Origin: Thermococcus gorgonarius
GTDB lineage: Archaea; Methanobacteriota_B; Thermococci; Thermococcales; Thermococcaceae
Reading direction: 5' to 3'
Assembly (NCBI RefSeq): GCF_002214385.1
Contig: NZ_CP014855.1
Span: 62,001 to 126,000, forward strand
Length of the DNA stretch: 64,000 bases
Shown: piece by piece, positions 53,832-61,894 of the stretch
How positions within the stretch are numbered: the first letter of the stretch is position 1
How the letters are laid out: every line of letters starts with the position of its first letter
Notes under the pieces: model-generated
Databases searched by the model: none
What the model was told of the DNA's origin: nothing
The model's input: the letters and a program-made list of their open reading frames with translations, nothing else
Made by a program: the position numbers and the translations under genes

Positions 53832-54992
53832 TCAGGCCCTCTTCTTGAGGTCCTCAATGACCTCGCGGAGGTTGGCGAGCATCTCTTCTATGTCATCAAA
53901 GGTCATGTAGCCCATGTTTCCAATCCTGAAGGTCTTCTCGGCGACGCTTCCGTAACCCTTAGCCAGCTCGAAGCCGCGCTCGCGCATCGCGTTGTAAACG
54001 TCAACGCCCTTCATGCCCTCGGGGACGACGACGGCGGTAATAGTTGGGCTCTCATAGCCGGGCTCTGCCAGAATTCCAAGGCCCATCTCCTTAACTCCGT
54101 TCCTTATCATCTCGCTCCTCTTTCTGTACATTCCGAGCCATTCTTTCTTGCCGCCCATCTTCTCGACTATCCTCAACACGACGTTGAGGCCGAATATCTG
54201 CGGGAGCGGCGGGGTTGAGGGCGTTCCCTTCTTCTTCTCGTTGAACTTCTTGTAGAGCGGGAGATCAAAGTACCATCCTCTCTCAGGCATCTTCTCGGCT
54301 ATCTCAAAGACCCTCTCGCTTACTGCCGCAACCGCTAATCCCGGGGGAACGCCGAAGGCCTTCTGGCTGCTCGCGAAGACGAGGTCGATTCCCCACTCGT
54401 CGAACTTTATATCGGCACCACCCATCGCTGAAACGGCATCGACGAAGAGGAGCTTGTCGTGCTCATGGACGACCTTTGCCAGCTCTGGGAGCGGGTTGAG
54501 GACACCCGTTGAAGTCTCGTTGTAGGTTATCGTTACCGCGTGGACATCAGGGTTTTTCCTGATGGCATCGTCAAGCTCCTCCGGCTTAACAGCCTGCCCA
54601 GGTTCCTTCTCGAAGACAACGGCCTTTCTGCCGTTGGCCTCGACAACGTCGGCAAAGCGCTTTCCGAAGGCGCCTATGACAGTAACCAGAACCTTTCCGC
54701 CACGCGGGACGGTGTTTCTAACAGCTGCCTCCATGAAGCCTGTTCCAGAACTCGGGAAGAGGATTATCTCGCCCTTATCGGCCTCAAGGAAGGCCTTGAG
54801 CCTGTTGAGGGTATCAACGTGAACTTCCTTGGCCTCGGCAGAGCGGTGGCTGAACATCTGGACGCTCATTATCGCAAGAACCTCGGGGAAGCAGGCGACG
54901 GGACCGGCGGTGAAGAGCTTGTATTTGGGCTTCACCATCTCGTAAACTTCCCTGTAAGCGTCCTCGTACTGCATGTCAAACCTCAGCTCCAT
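53832..54992 (-). CDS. Serine-pyruvate / alanine-glyoxylate class aminotransferase
   Basis: A 386-residue class V aminotransferase. KLFTAGPVACFPEVL opens the domain, FPSSGTGFMEAAVRN is the phosphate loop, VDAVSAMGGADI the ring-contacting Asp, and ASSQKAFGVPPGLA holds the PLP Lys. It may make serine or glycine from hydroxypyruvate or glyoxylate with alanine; the exact pair cannot be read. The long N-terminal frame to 55115 crosses the promoter (minus-strand CCTTTTATAGC at about 55022-55032), so ATG 54992 after GAGGTGA is taken. Confidence 0.92.
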   Translation of the reverse strand: MELRFDMQYEDAYREVYEMVKPKYKLFTAGPVACFPEVLAIMSVQMFSHRSAEAKEVHVDTLNRLKAFLEADKGEIILFPSSGTGFMEAAVRNTVPRGGKVLVTVIGAFGKRFADVVEANGRKAVVFEKEPGQAVKPEELDDAIRKNPDVHAVTITYNETSTGVLNPLPELAKVVHEHDKLLFVDAVSAMGGADIKFDEWGIDLVFASSQKAFGVPPGLAVAAVSERVFEIAEKMPERGWYFDLPLYKKFNEKKKGTPSTPPLPQIFGLNVVLRIVEKMGGKKEWLGMYRKRSEMIRNGVKEMGLGILAEPGYESPTITAVVVPEGMKGVDVYNAMRERGFELAKGYGSVAEKTFRIGNMGYMTFDDIEEMLANLREVIEDLKKRA

Positions 54993-55020
54993 TAACATCA
55001 CCTCGGCGGGAGTTGGCGCG

Positions 55021-55033
55021 AGAGCTATAAAAG
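55021..55033 (-). promoter_or_regulatory. Promoter of the aminotransferase gene
   Basis: Read on the minus strand, ACCCTTTTATAGC is a strong TATA match about 30 bp before ATG 54992. Confidence 0.65.
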
Positions 55034-55156
55034 GGTTCTCTTCAGCTGGAGGTTTGGTTTTTGAAGCTTTTTTCTTATGGATGTCCGATAAATGAAAAGT
55101 TTTCAACCCGACCAATACTTTTTAAAATTCCACACTAACGTTCAGAAGGTGGTCTG

Positions 55157-56323
55157 ATGGAACTGCGACGCCTTGCTGGAATCATCCTGCTGATTATCTC
55201 CGCTTTCACCGGCACGATAGCCTTTCGCCTGGCAACTCCGGCCATAGCGTTTTACACCCGTGATATTCTCAAAGCAAGCATGCTGTCCGTTTCAATTGTA
55301 TCAATGTCCTTTGTCCTCGCTAGGGCTTTTTCCTCGGTTCTGGGAGGTCTGATGCTTGAGAGAGGTAAAAAGCTTGTTTACGTTGGTGCCCTCGCAATGA
55401 TGAGCAACGCGCTGGCCGTTCAACTCTACCCACTCACCTCTACATGGGTTCAGGTGGCTGGGATAAAGCTCCTCAACGGCTTCCTCAACGGTCTGAGCTG
55501 GCCGATGGCCCAGTTCGTCATAGCCGTGGCGACGCCCAACGAGATAAGGGCGAGGGTGACCTCGGTGTACTTCTTCTTTGGGAGCATAGCCTCACTCCTC
55601 GGGAACTACGTCTATGCCTATACCGCTAGCTGGGGCCTGTCGGAGCAGATGTGGATTTCCTCAGCTTTCTTTGTCCTGACGGGTCTGATAATGCTCCTAA
55701 GCTACTACCTCCTCTACGCCGAGATAACGCCGAGGCGGAAAAACACAGTCGAAGGTGAAAGACCGAGTCTGGACCCGAAGAGGGTTCTCGTAATTGCCTC
55801 CCTGATGGCGGTCATAGTCGCCTTTACCTCGGGGGAGATAACCTACGTCTACGTCTCTGAGGCTCTGGGGATGGACAAAGCAACGACCGCAACGCTCGTA
55901 GGCTGGGCCGGTTTTCTTGCCGCCATGCTGAGCTACGGCATCTCGTGGCTCGCCGACGTGAGGAGCGAGAGAAGAATGGTGGTTCTGACCTCTATCATGG
56001 TCGCCGTTTCCCCGCTTCTCGCGGCGGTGAAAACGGCCCCGACGGTGTTTCTTGGCATCTTCCTGGCCCTCTTTGCCTTCCAGAGCTTTCGTCCGATTTC
56101 GAGGAAGGTTTTAGTGAGCTACCATCGCTCTTCCCTAGCCATCGGTGGAATGAACGGGGTGCAGAACCTGTCCACTTTCCTTGGGGGAATGCTCTTCGGC
56201 TTCGCCTACTCCCTCGGGGAGCTTCACGGAGTCATAACCCTCAATCTTGCCTTGCTTACCTTTACACTAGTCTCCCTCCTGCTTCTCTGGGAGGCAGTTA
56301 AGCTTAAAGGCGGTGAAAAATAA
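55157..56323 (+). CDS. MFS transporter
   Basis: 388 residues with about twelve membrane helices in two sets of six and a polar middle loop (RRKNTVEGERPSLDPKR). SVLGGLMLERGKKLVYVGAL matches the loop 2-3 motif. Substrate is unknown; it is only a distant relative of the MFS gene at 27522. A TATA box (ATACTTTTTAAAATT near 55117-55130) and GGTGG precede the ATG. Confidence 0.86.
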   Translation: MELRRLAGIILLIISAFTGTIAFRLATPAIAFYTRDILKASMLSVSIVSMSFVLARAFSSVLGGLMLERGKKLVYVGALAMMSNALAVQLYPLTSTWVQVAGIKLLNGFLNGLSWPMAQFVIAVATPNEIRARVTSVYFFFGSIASLLGNYVYAYTASWGLSEQMWISSAFFVLTGLIMLLSYYLLYAEITPRRKNTVEGERPSLDPKRVLVIASLMAVIVAFTSGEITYVYVSEALGMDKATTATLVGWAGFLAAMLSYGISWLADVRSERRMVVLTSIMVAVSPLLAAVKTAPTVFLGIFLALFAFQSFRPISRKVLVSYHRSSLAIGGMNGVQNLSTFLGGMLFGFAYSLGELHGVITLNLALLTFTLVSLLLLWEAVKLKGGEK

Positions 56324-56345
56324 CAACCCACTAAGAGACCGTCCA

Positions 56346-56359
56346 AAACTTTTATAAAA
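56346..56359 (+). promoter_or_regulatory. Promoter of rpl10e
   Basis: AAACTTTTATAAAAG is one of the best TATA matches in the window and fits strong ribosomal-protein expression; start of transcription would be near 56380. Confidence 0.75.
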
Positions 56360-56367
56360 GGGGGGTC

Positions 56368-56389
56368 AAGCTAAGTTTAGGCTTAGCTT
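56368..56389 (+). repeat. Inverted repeat in rpl10e promoter/leader
   Basis: AAGCTAAG (56368-56375) and CTTAGCTT (56382-56389) form an 8-bp inverted repeat across the predicted start site of rpl10e. It could be an operator or a short leader hairpin. Confidence 0.6.
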
Positions 56390-56411
56390 ACGCTCATTTG
56401 GAGGTGAGAGT

Positions 56412-56960
56412 ATGGGACTGAGACCAGCAAAGATTGATAGGGACGTTGACAAGCCCGCTTACACGAGAAGGGAGTATATACGCGGTGCTCCGGGGCCGAA
56501 GATAACGATATTCGACATGGGCAACCTCTCCGCTGAATTCGAGTACGAGGTCAGCCTCCACGCCGAGCAGGCCATGCAGATAAGGCAGAACGCCCTTGAG
56601 GCCATTCGTATACAGGTCAACAGGTACCTCCAGAAGAACGTCGGAAGGAGCAACTACCACTTCAAGATAAGGGTTTACCCGTTCCAGGTGCTTAGAGAGA
56701 ACCCGATGGCAACCGGTAGGAAGGCAGACCGTTACGGAAACGGTATGCGCAGGCCCTTCGGAAAGCCCATTGGACTCGCTGCAAGGGTCAAGAAGGACCA
56801 GAAGATCCTCACCGTCTGGGTGAACGAGGCCCACCTCAAGTTCGCCCTTGGAGCGATGCACAGGGCCAAGATGAAGCTGCCCTACTCAGCTTACTACAGG
56901 ATCTACGACAAGGAAGGCAACGACATCACCACCAAGGTTCTTTCCACGATGAAGCTCTGA
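56412..56960 (+). CDS. rpl10e: 50S ribosomal protein L10e (uL16)
   Basis: The 182-residue uL16 protein lies close to the A site and peptidyl-transferase centre. [46 protein letters not shown] and [16 protein letters not shown] are unmistakable. It is transcribed alone from its own strong promoter, after GGAGGTGA. A compact hairpin follows the stop. Confidence 0.97.
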   Translation: MGLRPAKIDRDVDKPAYTRREYIRGAPGPKITIFDMGNLSAEFEYEVSLHAEQAMQIRQNALEAIRIQVNRYLQKNVGRSNYHFKIRVYPFQVLRENPMATGRKADRYGNGMRRPFGKPIGLAARVKKDQKILTVWVNEAHLKFALGAMHRAKMKLPYSAYYRIYDKEGNDITTKVLSTMKL

Positions 56961-56970
56961 TGTGCATGCT

Positions 56971-56993
56971 GAGCCCCTAGGGCTCTTCCTTTC
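56971..56993 (+). terminator. Hairpin after rpl10e
   Basis: GAGCCC-CTA-GGGCTC (56971-56985) and a pyrimidine-rich TTCCTTTC follow the stop. A candidate end of transcript; the T-run is weak. Confidence 0.45.
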
Positions 56994-57087
56994 ACAACTT
57001 TTGTGCGCTTCCCATGGCGAATTTTTGTGCCGGGTTCGGGATCATAATGATTATTAACGATGCCGCCCTATTCTCCCCGGTGGGAAG

Positions 57088-58230
57088 ATGGTAAGCTCAC
57101 AGTTCAGGGATCTGCTCCTCAAACTTGGCGTTCCCGAGGACAGGCTTCTCGTTCTAGAGGGTAAGGGAGGCATCGTTGAGGACGAGTTCGATGGCATCAG
57201 GTACGTCCGCTTCCGCGATTCCGCCAGGGGGTTTCGCAGGGGAACGGTGGTCTTCGAGAACGGCGAGACAGTCCTCGGCTTTCCCCACATAAAGAGAATC
57301 GTCCAGCTTGAGAACGGGGTAAAGCGGATCTTCAAGAGCAGGCCGTTCTACGTCGAGGAGAAGGTGGACGGCTACAACGTCCGCGTCGTTAAAGTTGAGG
57401 ACAGGGTTCTTGCCCTTACCCGCGGCGGCTTCGTCTGCCCGTTCACGACGGAGAGAATAGAGGACTTTGTGAACTTCGAGTTCTTTAAGGACTATCCAAA
57501 TCTAATCCTCGTTGGAGAAATGGCCGGGCCCGAAAGCCCTTACATAGTCGAGGGACCGCCCTACGTGAAGGAGGACATAGAGTTCTTCCTCTTCGACATA
57601 CAGGAGAAGGGAACCGGAAAGAGCCTGCCAGTTGAAGAACGCTATAAACTCGCGGAGGAGTACGGGATTCCGCAGGTCGAGCGCTTCGGCATGTTCGACC
57701 GCTCCCGCCTGGATGAGCTCTACGACCTGATAGAGCGACTCAGCAGGGAGAAGAGGGAAGGCATCGTCATGAAGAGCCCGGACATGAGGAAGATAGCGAA
57801 GTATGTGACGCCATACGCCAACATCAACGACATAAAGATAGGCTCGCACATATTCTTCGACCTCCCCCACGGCTACTTCATGGGAAGGGTAGAGAGACTC
57901 GCCTTCTACCTCGCCGAAAAGCACGTCAAGGGAGAGGAGTTCGACGAGTACGCCAAAGCCCTCGGAAAAGCCCTGCTGAGGCCATTCGTTGAGAGCATCC
58001 ACGAAGTTGCCAACGGCGGAGAGGTCGAGGAGACCTTCACTGTGCGGGTCAAGAACATAAGCACCGCCCACAGGATGGTCACCCACTTCGAGAGGCTGGG
58101 CGTGAATATTCACATCGAGGACATCGAGGATTTGAAGAACGGTTACTGGAGGATAACCTTCAAGCGGGTCTATCCCGACGCGACGAGGGAGATAAGGGAG
58201 CTGTGGAACGGGTTGGCGTTTGTGGACTGA
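57088..58230 (+). CDS. ATP-dependent RNA ligase, Rnl3 family
   Basis: The archaeal homodimeric Rnl3 ligase joins, and can circularise, RNA. In its 380 residues the adenylated Lys is K92 in VEEKVDGYNVRV (motif I), followed by LALTRGGFVCPF (motif Ia/III region), ILVGEMAGPESPY (motif IIIa), EGIVMKSPD (motif IV) and KIAKYVTPYAN (motif V). A C-terminal dimerisation domain follows. GGTGGGAAG precedes the ATG. It is transcribed alone. Confidence 0.93.
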   Translation: MVSSQFRDLLLKLGVPEDRLLVLEGKGGIVEDEFDGIRYVRFRDSARGFRRGTVVFENGETVLGFPHIKRIVQLENGVKRIFKSRPFYVEEKVDGYNVRVVKVEDRVLALTRGGFVCPFTTERIEDFVNFEFFKDYPNLILVGEMAGPESPYIVEGPPYVKEDIEFFLFDIQEKGTGKSLPVEERYKLAEEYGIPQVERFGMFDRSRLDELYDLIERLSREKREGIVMKSPDMRKIAKYVTPYANINDIKIGSHIFFDLPHGYFMGRVERLAFYLAEKHVKGEEFDEYAKALGKALLRPFVESIHEVANGGEVEETFTVRVKNISTAHRMVTHFERLGVNIHIEDIEDLKNGYWRITFKRVYPDATREIRELWNGLAFVD

Positions 58231-58277
58231 GGTTTCTGTTTTTGAAGCCGGTGATTTCTTTTTTAAATTCGCTGAGA

Positions 58278-58328
58278 ATGATAATCGCCGTTATGATAAC
58301 CGCGGTTATTATCTCGCTGGCCGTTTGA
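58278..58328 (+). CDS. Possible 16-residue hydrophobic micro-ORF
   Basis: ATG 58278 to TGA 58328 encodes MIIAVMITAVIISLAV, a membrane-like peptide, within a 140-bp gap. No ribosome binding site is clear and the coding DNA is itself largely palindromic (perfect palindrome ATAACCGCGGTTAT at 58296-58309), so a DNA or RNA structure may explain it better than a gene. Confidence 0.2.
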   Translation: MIIAVMITAVIISLAV

Positions 58329-58340
58329 AGAGTTCGAAAG

Positions 58341-58350
58341 GCTTATAAGC
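58341..58350 (+). promoter_or_regulatory. Promoter of the ATPase gene at 58371
   Basis: GCTTATAAGC, a TATA element that is also a perfect palindrome, lies at leaderless distance from ATG 58371, and there is no GGTGA-type site. Confidence 0.55.
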
Positions 58351-58370
58351 ACCAAAACCTACTCACGAGT

Positions 58371-59759
58371 ATGATACCCACAAGTAAGTTTGTTGATAGG
58401 GAGGCCGAGCTGAACTTCCTCAGGGAGCGATATCGCTCGGGAAAGGCGGAGCTGATAATCCTCTACGGCCGGAGGAGGATCGGGAAGACCTACCTCCTGC
58501 GGAAGTTCCTTGAGGAAGTCGGCGGGCTTTATCTCCTCGCGGAGGAGAACGAGACGAATCTGGAGGACTTCTCCTCAAGGCTGGCCGACTACTTCAACGA
58601 TCCCTTCTTGAGGGAGAACCCGATCCGGAGCTGGGGGGCGTTCTTCACATACCTCGCTGGAAAGAGCTCCGAGAGGCTCGTGGTTGTTATCGATGAAGTT
58701 CAGTACCTTGCCAAGGCAGACAAGGGTTTTCTGAGCACGATCCAGAAGTACTGGGATTTGTATTTAGCCGACACGAAGATAATGCTCATCCTCTGCGGTT
58801 CGCTCGTTTCCTTCATGGAGGGCATGCTCTCGGCGAAGTCGCCGATATATGGCAGAAGAACGGGAGCGTGGAAGGTGGAGGAGATAGGCTTCTTTGACCT
58901 GCTCGAATTCCACCCCATTGACTTTGAGACCGCGGTTAAGGTATACAGTGTCTTCGGCGGAGTCCCCCAGTACTGGGCGGACTACAACCCGGAGAAAGAC
59001 TTCTGGGACAACATTAGGGCACTAATCCTCTCCAAGGGGGCCAAATACTACGACGAGCCCAAATACCTCCTCAAGGAGGAGCTCAGGGACGTTTCGAGGT
59101 ACTTCTCGGTTCTCAGGGCCATAGCTCTCGGCTACACGCGTTTCGGCCAGATAGCGGATAAAGCAAGGATAGAAACCAAAAGCCTCGGCAAGTACCTCAA
59201 CGTTCTGGAGGAGATGGGCTACATCAGGGAGGAGAGGCCCGTTTTGGGGAAGGGAAGGGCCGTTTACAGGATAAACGACAACGTCTTTGCCTTCTGGTTC
59301 CGCTTCGTCCTTCCGAGGAGGGACGAGATAGAGATGGGCTTCGACGTGGTGGATGAGATAAAGGGCGAGTTCAACGACTACCTCGGCTTTGTCTTTGAGG
59401 ATGTGGCGAGGCAGTTTCTGGTTGAGATGAACAGAGCCAACAAGATGCCTTTCAGGTTCACAAAAATTGGCCGCTGGTGGCACAAGGGCGAAGAGATTGA
59501 TTTGGTTGCTTTGAACGAAAGGGAGAGGAAGGCCCTCTTCGTCGAGGTGAAGTGGAAAGACCTGAGCGAGAGGGAAGCGCGGGGAGTTTTAAGGGACTTG
59601 GAGAGGAAAGCTGGGCTTGTTGGAGTTGAGGACTGGGAGAAGGCCTACGGACTGGTGGCTAAAAAGGTCGAGGGGAAAGAAGAGCTGAGGAAAGAGGGCT
59701 TTTTGGTCTGGGATTTGGCCGACTTCGAAAGGCTTATCTCCTCCAAAGGTGAAGTTTAG
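58371..59759 (+). CDS. Archaeal ATPase (STAND-like AAA) with DUF234 nuclease-like domain
   Basis: 462 residues of the archaeal ATPase family expanded in Thermococcales. FVDREAELNFLRERY is the usual lead-in, LYGRRRIGKTYLLRKF the Walker A variant, VVVIDEVQYLAK Walker B, ILCGSLVSFMEGM sensor 1 and PIYGRRTGAWKV the arginine finger region. After a winged helix, the C-terminal DUF234 part ends in a restriction-like pattern (GEEIDLVAL then ALFVEVKWKD), which holds the acidic and Lys residues of a PD-(D/E)XK fold. Role unknown; defence, mobile-element maintenance or toxin function are possibilities. Confidence 0.9.
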   Translation: MIPTSKFVDREAELNFLRERYRSGKAELIILYGRRRIGKTYLLRKFLEEVGGLYLLAEENETNLEDFSSRLADYFNDPFLRENPIRSWGAFFTYLAGKSSERLVVVIDEVQYLAKADKGFLSTIQKYWDLYLADTKIMLILCGSLVSFMEGMLSAKSPIYGRRTGAWKVEEIGFFDLLEFHPIDFETAVKVYSVFGGVPQYWADYNPEKDFWDNIRALILSKGAKYYDEPKYLLKEELRDVSRYFSVLRAIALGYTRFGQIADKARIETKSLGKYLNVLEEMGYIREERPVLGKGRAVYRINDNVFAFWFRFVLPRRDEIEMGFDVVDEIKGEFNDYLGFVFEDVARQFLVEMNRANKMPFRFTKIGRWWHKGEEIDLVALNERERKALFVEVKWKDLSEREARGVLRDLERKAGLVGVEDWEKAYGLVAKKVEGKEELRKEGFLVWDLADFERLISSKGEV

Positions 59760-59762
59760 CGG

Positions 59763-59888
59763 GTGGTGGCGTTGTCGCTCTTGCCATTGGCCGGGATGTT
59801 CATATTCGGAGGTAAGAAGAGGAATAAGAAAAAGGAAGAGTGGATGAAAAAAATGGGGCTTAGTAAAAAAGAACTGGAAAAATACTAG
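59763..59888 (+). CDS. Possible 41-residue small protein
   Basis: From GTG 59763 an open frame encodes VVALSLLPLAGMFIFGG followed by a very basic tail ending KKMGLSKKELEKY. GGTGA at 59748-59752 lies about 10 bp upstream, inside the end of the ATPase gene, and the next gene starts 5 bp after its stop. One hydrophobic helix plus Lys-rich tail suggests a small membrane protein; it may equally be a gene remnant. Confidence 0.4.
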   Translation: MVALSLLPLAGMFIFGGKKRNKKKEEWMKKMGLSKKELEKY

Positions 59889-59893
59889 CCCTG

Positions 59894-60766
59894 ATGATTG
59901 AATTCAGAGGGTATGAAACGCACAAGAAGATTTCTAGACTCACAGGAGTAGATGCAGAAAAAATCGATCGTGTTCGAAGAGATGGTCCGGTCACACACAC
60001 ACTTAGCAGCACGTTCTCCGATGATATAGATAATCCGCACAACACGTTCTTCATATTCTTCACAGAAATGCTGATGCCACTAGCAGCGGAACTATCAGGA
60101 AAACAACACCCGATCGTAGGAAAGAAGGTTGTAAAAGCTGTGGAGTCGCTTGTAGGGAGTGATCCCAACGCAACCTTCGATAAAATACTAAACATGGAGG
60201 ACCACAAAATAGCTAAAGTTATTGGTAAGCACATAGAGGATGTCAGAGATAGGCCACTATCGAACGAAGAATGGGAGCAACTGGAGAAAGCAATAAGTGC
60301 AATAAAGAAGATATCTGCAAAGGTGTATTCCAACGGGCTCCAAGCGCCCGAAGCGCTGTACCGGGCAGCAGAGAGAAATGATTTTGATAGGGCTCTGGTC
60401 GAAGAGGGCATACTCGACGAGAAAGATGTAGCTATGATCAAACAAGTTTTCGCCGAGATCAGCAGTAAGAAGATAGAGGAAAAGCCAAAGCTCAAGCAAG
60501 CTCAGAAGCAGGTTAAGGAAGAGCCCAAGAGCTTACCCGAAGATGCCAAGCTCGAAGTCCTCTCCATCCTTCAGGCCTTGGAGTTCGCCGACTACTCCGA
60601 AAGCGCCAAGGAAAAAGCCCTTCAAAAGCTGGCCTCGATGCTCGAAGAGCTCTCGAAGGAAAAGCTCACGGCAGAAAACCTTCAGAGAATCGGCCTCGTG
60701 GCCTTCGCGCTCGAAATAATAAAGCGGGGCGAGTTTGAAAGGGCGGAGGAGATAAAGAGGCTCTGA
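59894..60766 (+). CDS. Hypothetical protein of split composition
   Basis: 290 residues, not recognised. The first two thirds (to about 60480) are AT-rich with codons unusual for the region; this part has THTLSSTFSDDIDNPHNTFF and GKQHPIVGKKVVKAVESL. The last 95 residues (from KPKLKQAQKQ) are GC-rich and typical in codon use, helical, and end GRRGE-like in IKRGEFERAEEIKRL. No ribosome binding site is visible. The gene may be a fusion of a foreign N-terminus with a resident C-terminal helical module. Its stop is 5 bp from the convergent ATPase stop. Confidence 0.7.
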   Translation: MIEFRGYETHKKISRLTGVDAEKIDRVRRDGPVTHTLSSTFSDDIDNPHNTFFIFFTEMLMPLAAELSGKQHPIVGKKVVKAVESLVGSDPNATFDKILNMEDHKIAKVIGKHIEDVRDRPLSNEEWEQLEKAISAIKKISAKVYSNGLQAPEALYRAAERNDFDRALVEEGILDEKDVAMIKQVFAEISSKKIEEKPKLKQAQKQVKEEPKSLPEDAKLEVLSILQALEFADYSESAKEKALQKLASMLEELSKEKLTAENLQRIGLVAFALEIIKRGEFERAEEIKRL

Positions 60767-60771
60767 GGGCT

Positions 60772-61854
60772 TTAAAGCTCCCTAAAAACTCTCTCAAGGA
60801 CCGGATCCGAAATCCTGTACCTCCCGTTTTTCTTCTCGACGTAGCCCGACTTAACGAGGTTCTCAAGCAGGGCTGAGAAGTTGGAGTCGTTGACGTAGCC
60901 GAGCTTTAGCGTCAGGTAATCCTTGATGTCCTTCCAGCGGGAATAGCCGAGGCTTATGGCCTTCAGTATCACCCTGTACCTCGGACTGTAGGCGAAGAGC
61001 TTTGACAGCTCGCTGTTCACAACTGATTTCGCCTCCCTAAGAACTTCCTCGATGGCGTCTTCGTGGCCTACCCCTCTCGTAACCCTGACGTAGCCATAGA
61101 GGGCCAGCCAGCCTACTATTCCGTCGAGCTCCTCAACGGCTTTTTCAATCTCACGCTCGCTTACCCCAACTTTCTCCTCCTCGAAGCCCTTCCGCAGGAA
61201 TTCGGCGCTCAGCTCCGGACTGAACCTGTTGAGGGTTATGTCGTGGTGGTACCTGCCGAAGAGCGGAGCCTCTGGGTCGTTGAACTTGAGGAAGTCGAAG
61301 AGCAGGCCCACTTCGGAACCAGTCAGGACAAAGCTCAGGTTCTCAAGGTTGTCGATTGCGTAAGCCAAAACCCCATCGTACTTTGTCGCCCCGCCAAAGC
61401 GGAGGTACTGGGCCTCGTCGAACGCTATGATGATTCTTCCTGCCTTTTCTCCGTACTCGTTGAGGGCCTCAAGCAGTTCAGTTATCGAGAACTCCTTTGA
61501 GGTTACCTCAACCCCAACCCCTGAGATGCTAACTCCTCTAACCCTTTCGAGGAAGACTCTCGCCTCCTCGATGATCCTCCGCTTTCCGCTCATTGCAGAG
61601 AGCAACATCTTTCCGATGACGTACCTGTTTACGGAGGAGAACTCGGAGTAGGTTTTCCGCACGTCTATCTTGATTGACGGGTTGGGAAGCTCGTTGAGGG
61701 CGACGTTCAGGAGGGAGCTTTTTCCAAGCCTCCTGAGCCCGAGAAGAAGGATTAACCTCTCCCCGCGACCTATTGCCTCCTCAAACTCTCTAAGCTCCCG
61801 CTCCCTGTCGAACAGCTCTTCCTTCTTCGTCTTTGGATAGGGGGAGAACAGCAT
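60772..61854 (-). CDS. Archaeal ATPase (AAA, STAND-like)
   Basis: 360 residues from ATG 61854. ELFDRERELREFEEAIGRG is the lead-in, LLLGLRRLGKSSLLNVAL the Walker A variant, RIIIAFDEAQYLRF Walker B, LSFVLTGSEVGLLFDFL sensor 1 and PLFGRYHHDITL the Arg region; the C-terminus is a winged helix (LENLVKSGYVEKKNGRYRISDP). It lacks the DUF234 tail of its paralogue at 58371. The frame extends to 61938 but crosses the tandem operator and TATA, so 61854 is the start; GGGGGTG within the repeat is the likely ribosome binding site. Confidence 0.9.
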   Translation of the reverse strand: MLFSPYPKTKKEELFDRERELREFEEAIGRGERLILLLGLRRLGKSSLLNVALNELPNPSIKIDVRKTYSEFSSVNRYVIGKMLLSAMSGKRRIIEEARVFLERVRGVSISGVGVEVTSKEFSITELLEALNEYGEKAGRIIIAFDEAQYLRFGGATKYDGVLAYAIDNLENLSFVLTGSEVGLLFDFLKFNDPEAPLFGRYHHDITLNRFSPELSAEFLRKGFEEEKVGVSEREIEKAVEELDGIVGWLALYGYVRVTRGVGHEDAIEEVLREAKSVVNSELSKLFAYSPRYRVILKAISLGYSRWKDIKDYLTLKLGYVNDSNFSALLENLVKSGYVEKKNGRYRISDPVLERVFREL

Positions 61855-61856
61855 TA

Positions 61857-61894
61857 ACTTGCACCCCCACAAGTTACTTGCACCCCCACAAGTT
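61857..61894 (-). promoter_or_regulatory. Tandem palindromic operator of the ATPase gene
   Basis: Two perfect, abutting 19-bp copies (61857-61875 and 61876-61894) of ACTTGCACCCCCACAAGTT. Each contains inverted arms ACTTG/CAAGT around a C-rich centre. They fill the space between the TATA-like GGCTTTTAACTTG (61890-61902, minus strand) and the start codon at 61854, and overlap both the likely start site of transcription and the ribosome binding site. Binding of a dimer pair here would block expression; autoregulation by the ATPase's winged helix is a natural guess. Confidence 0.75.
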
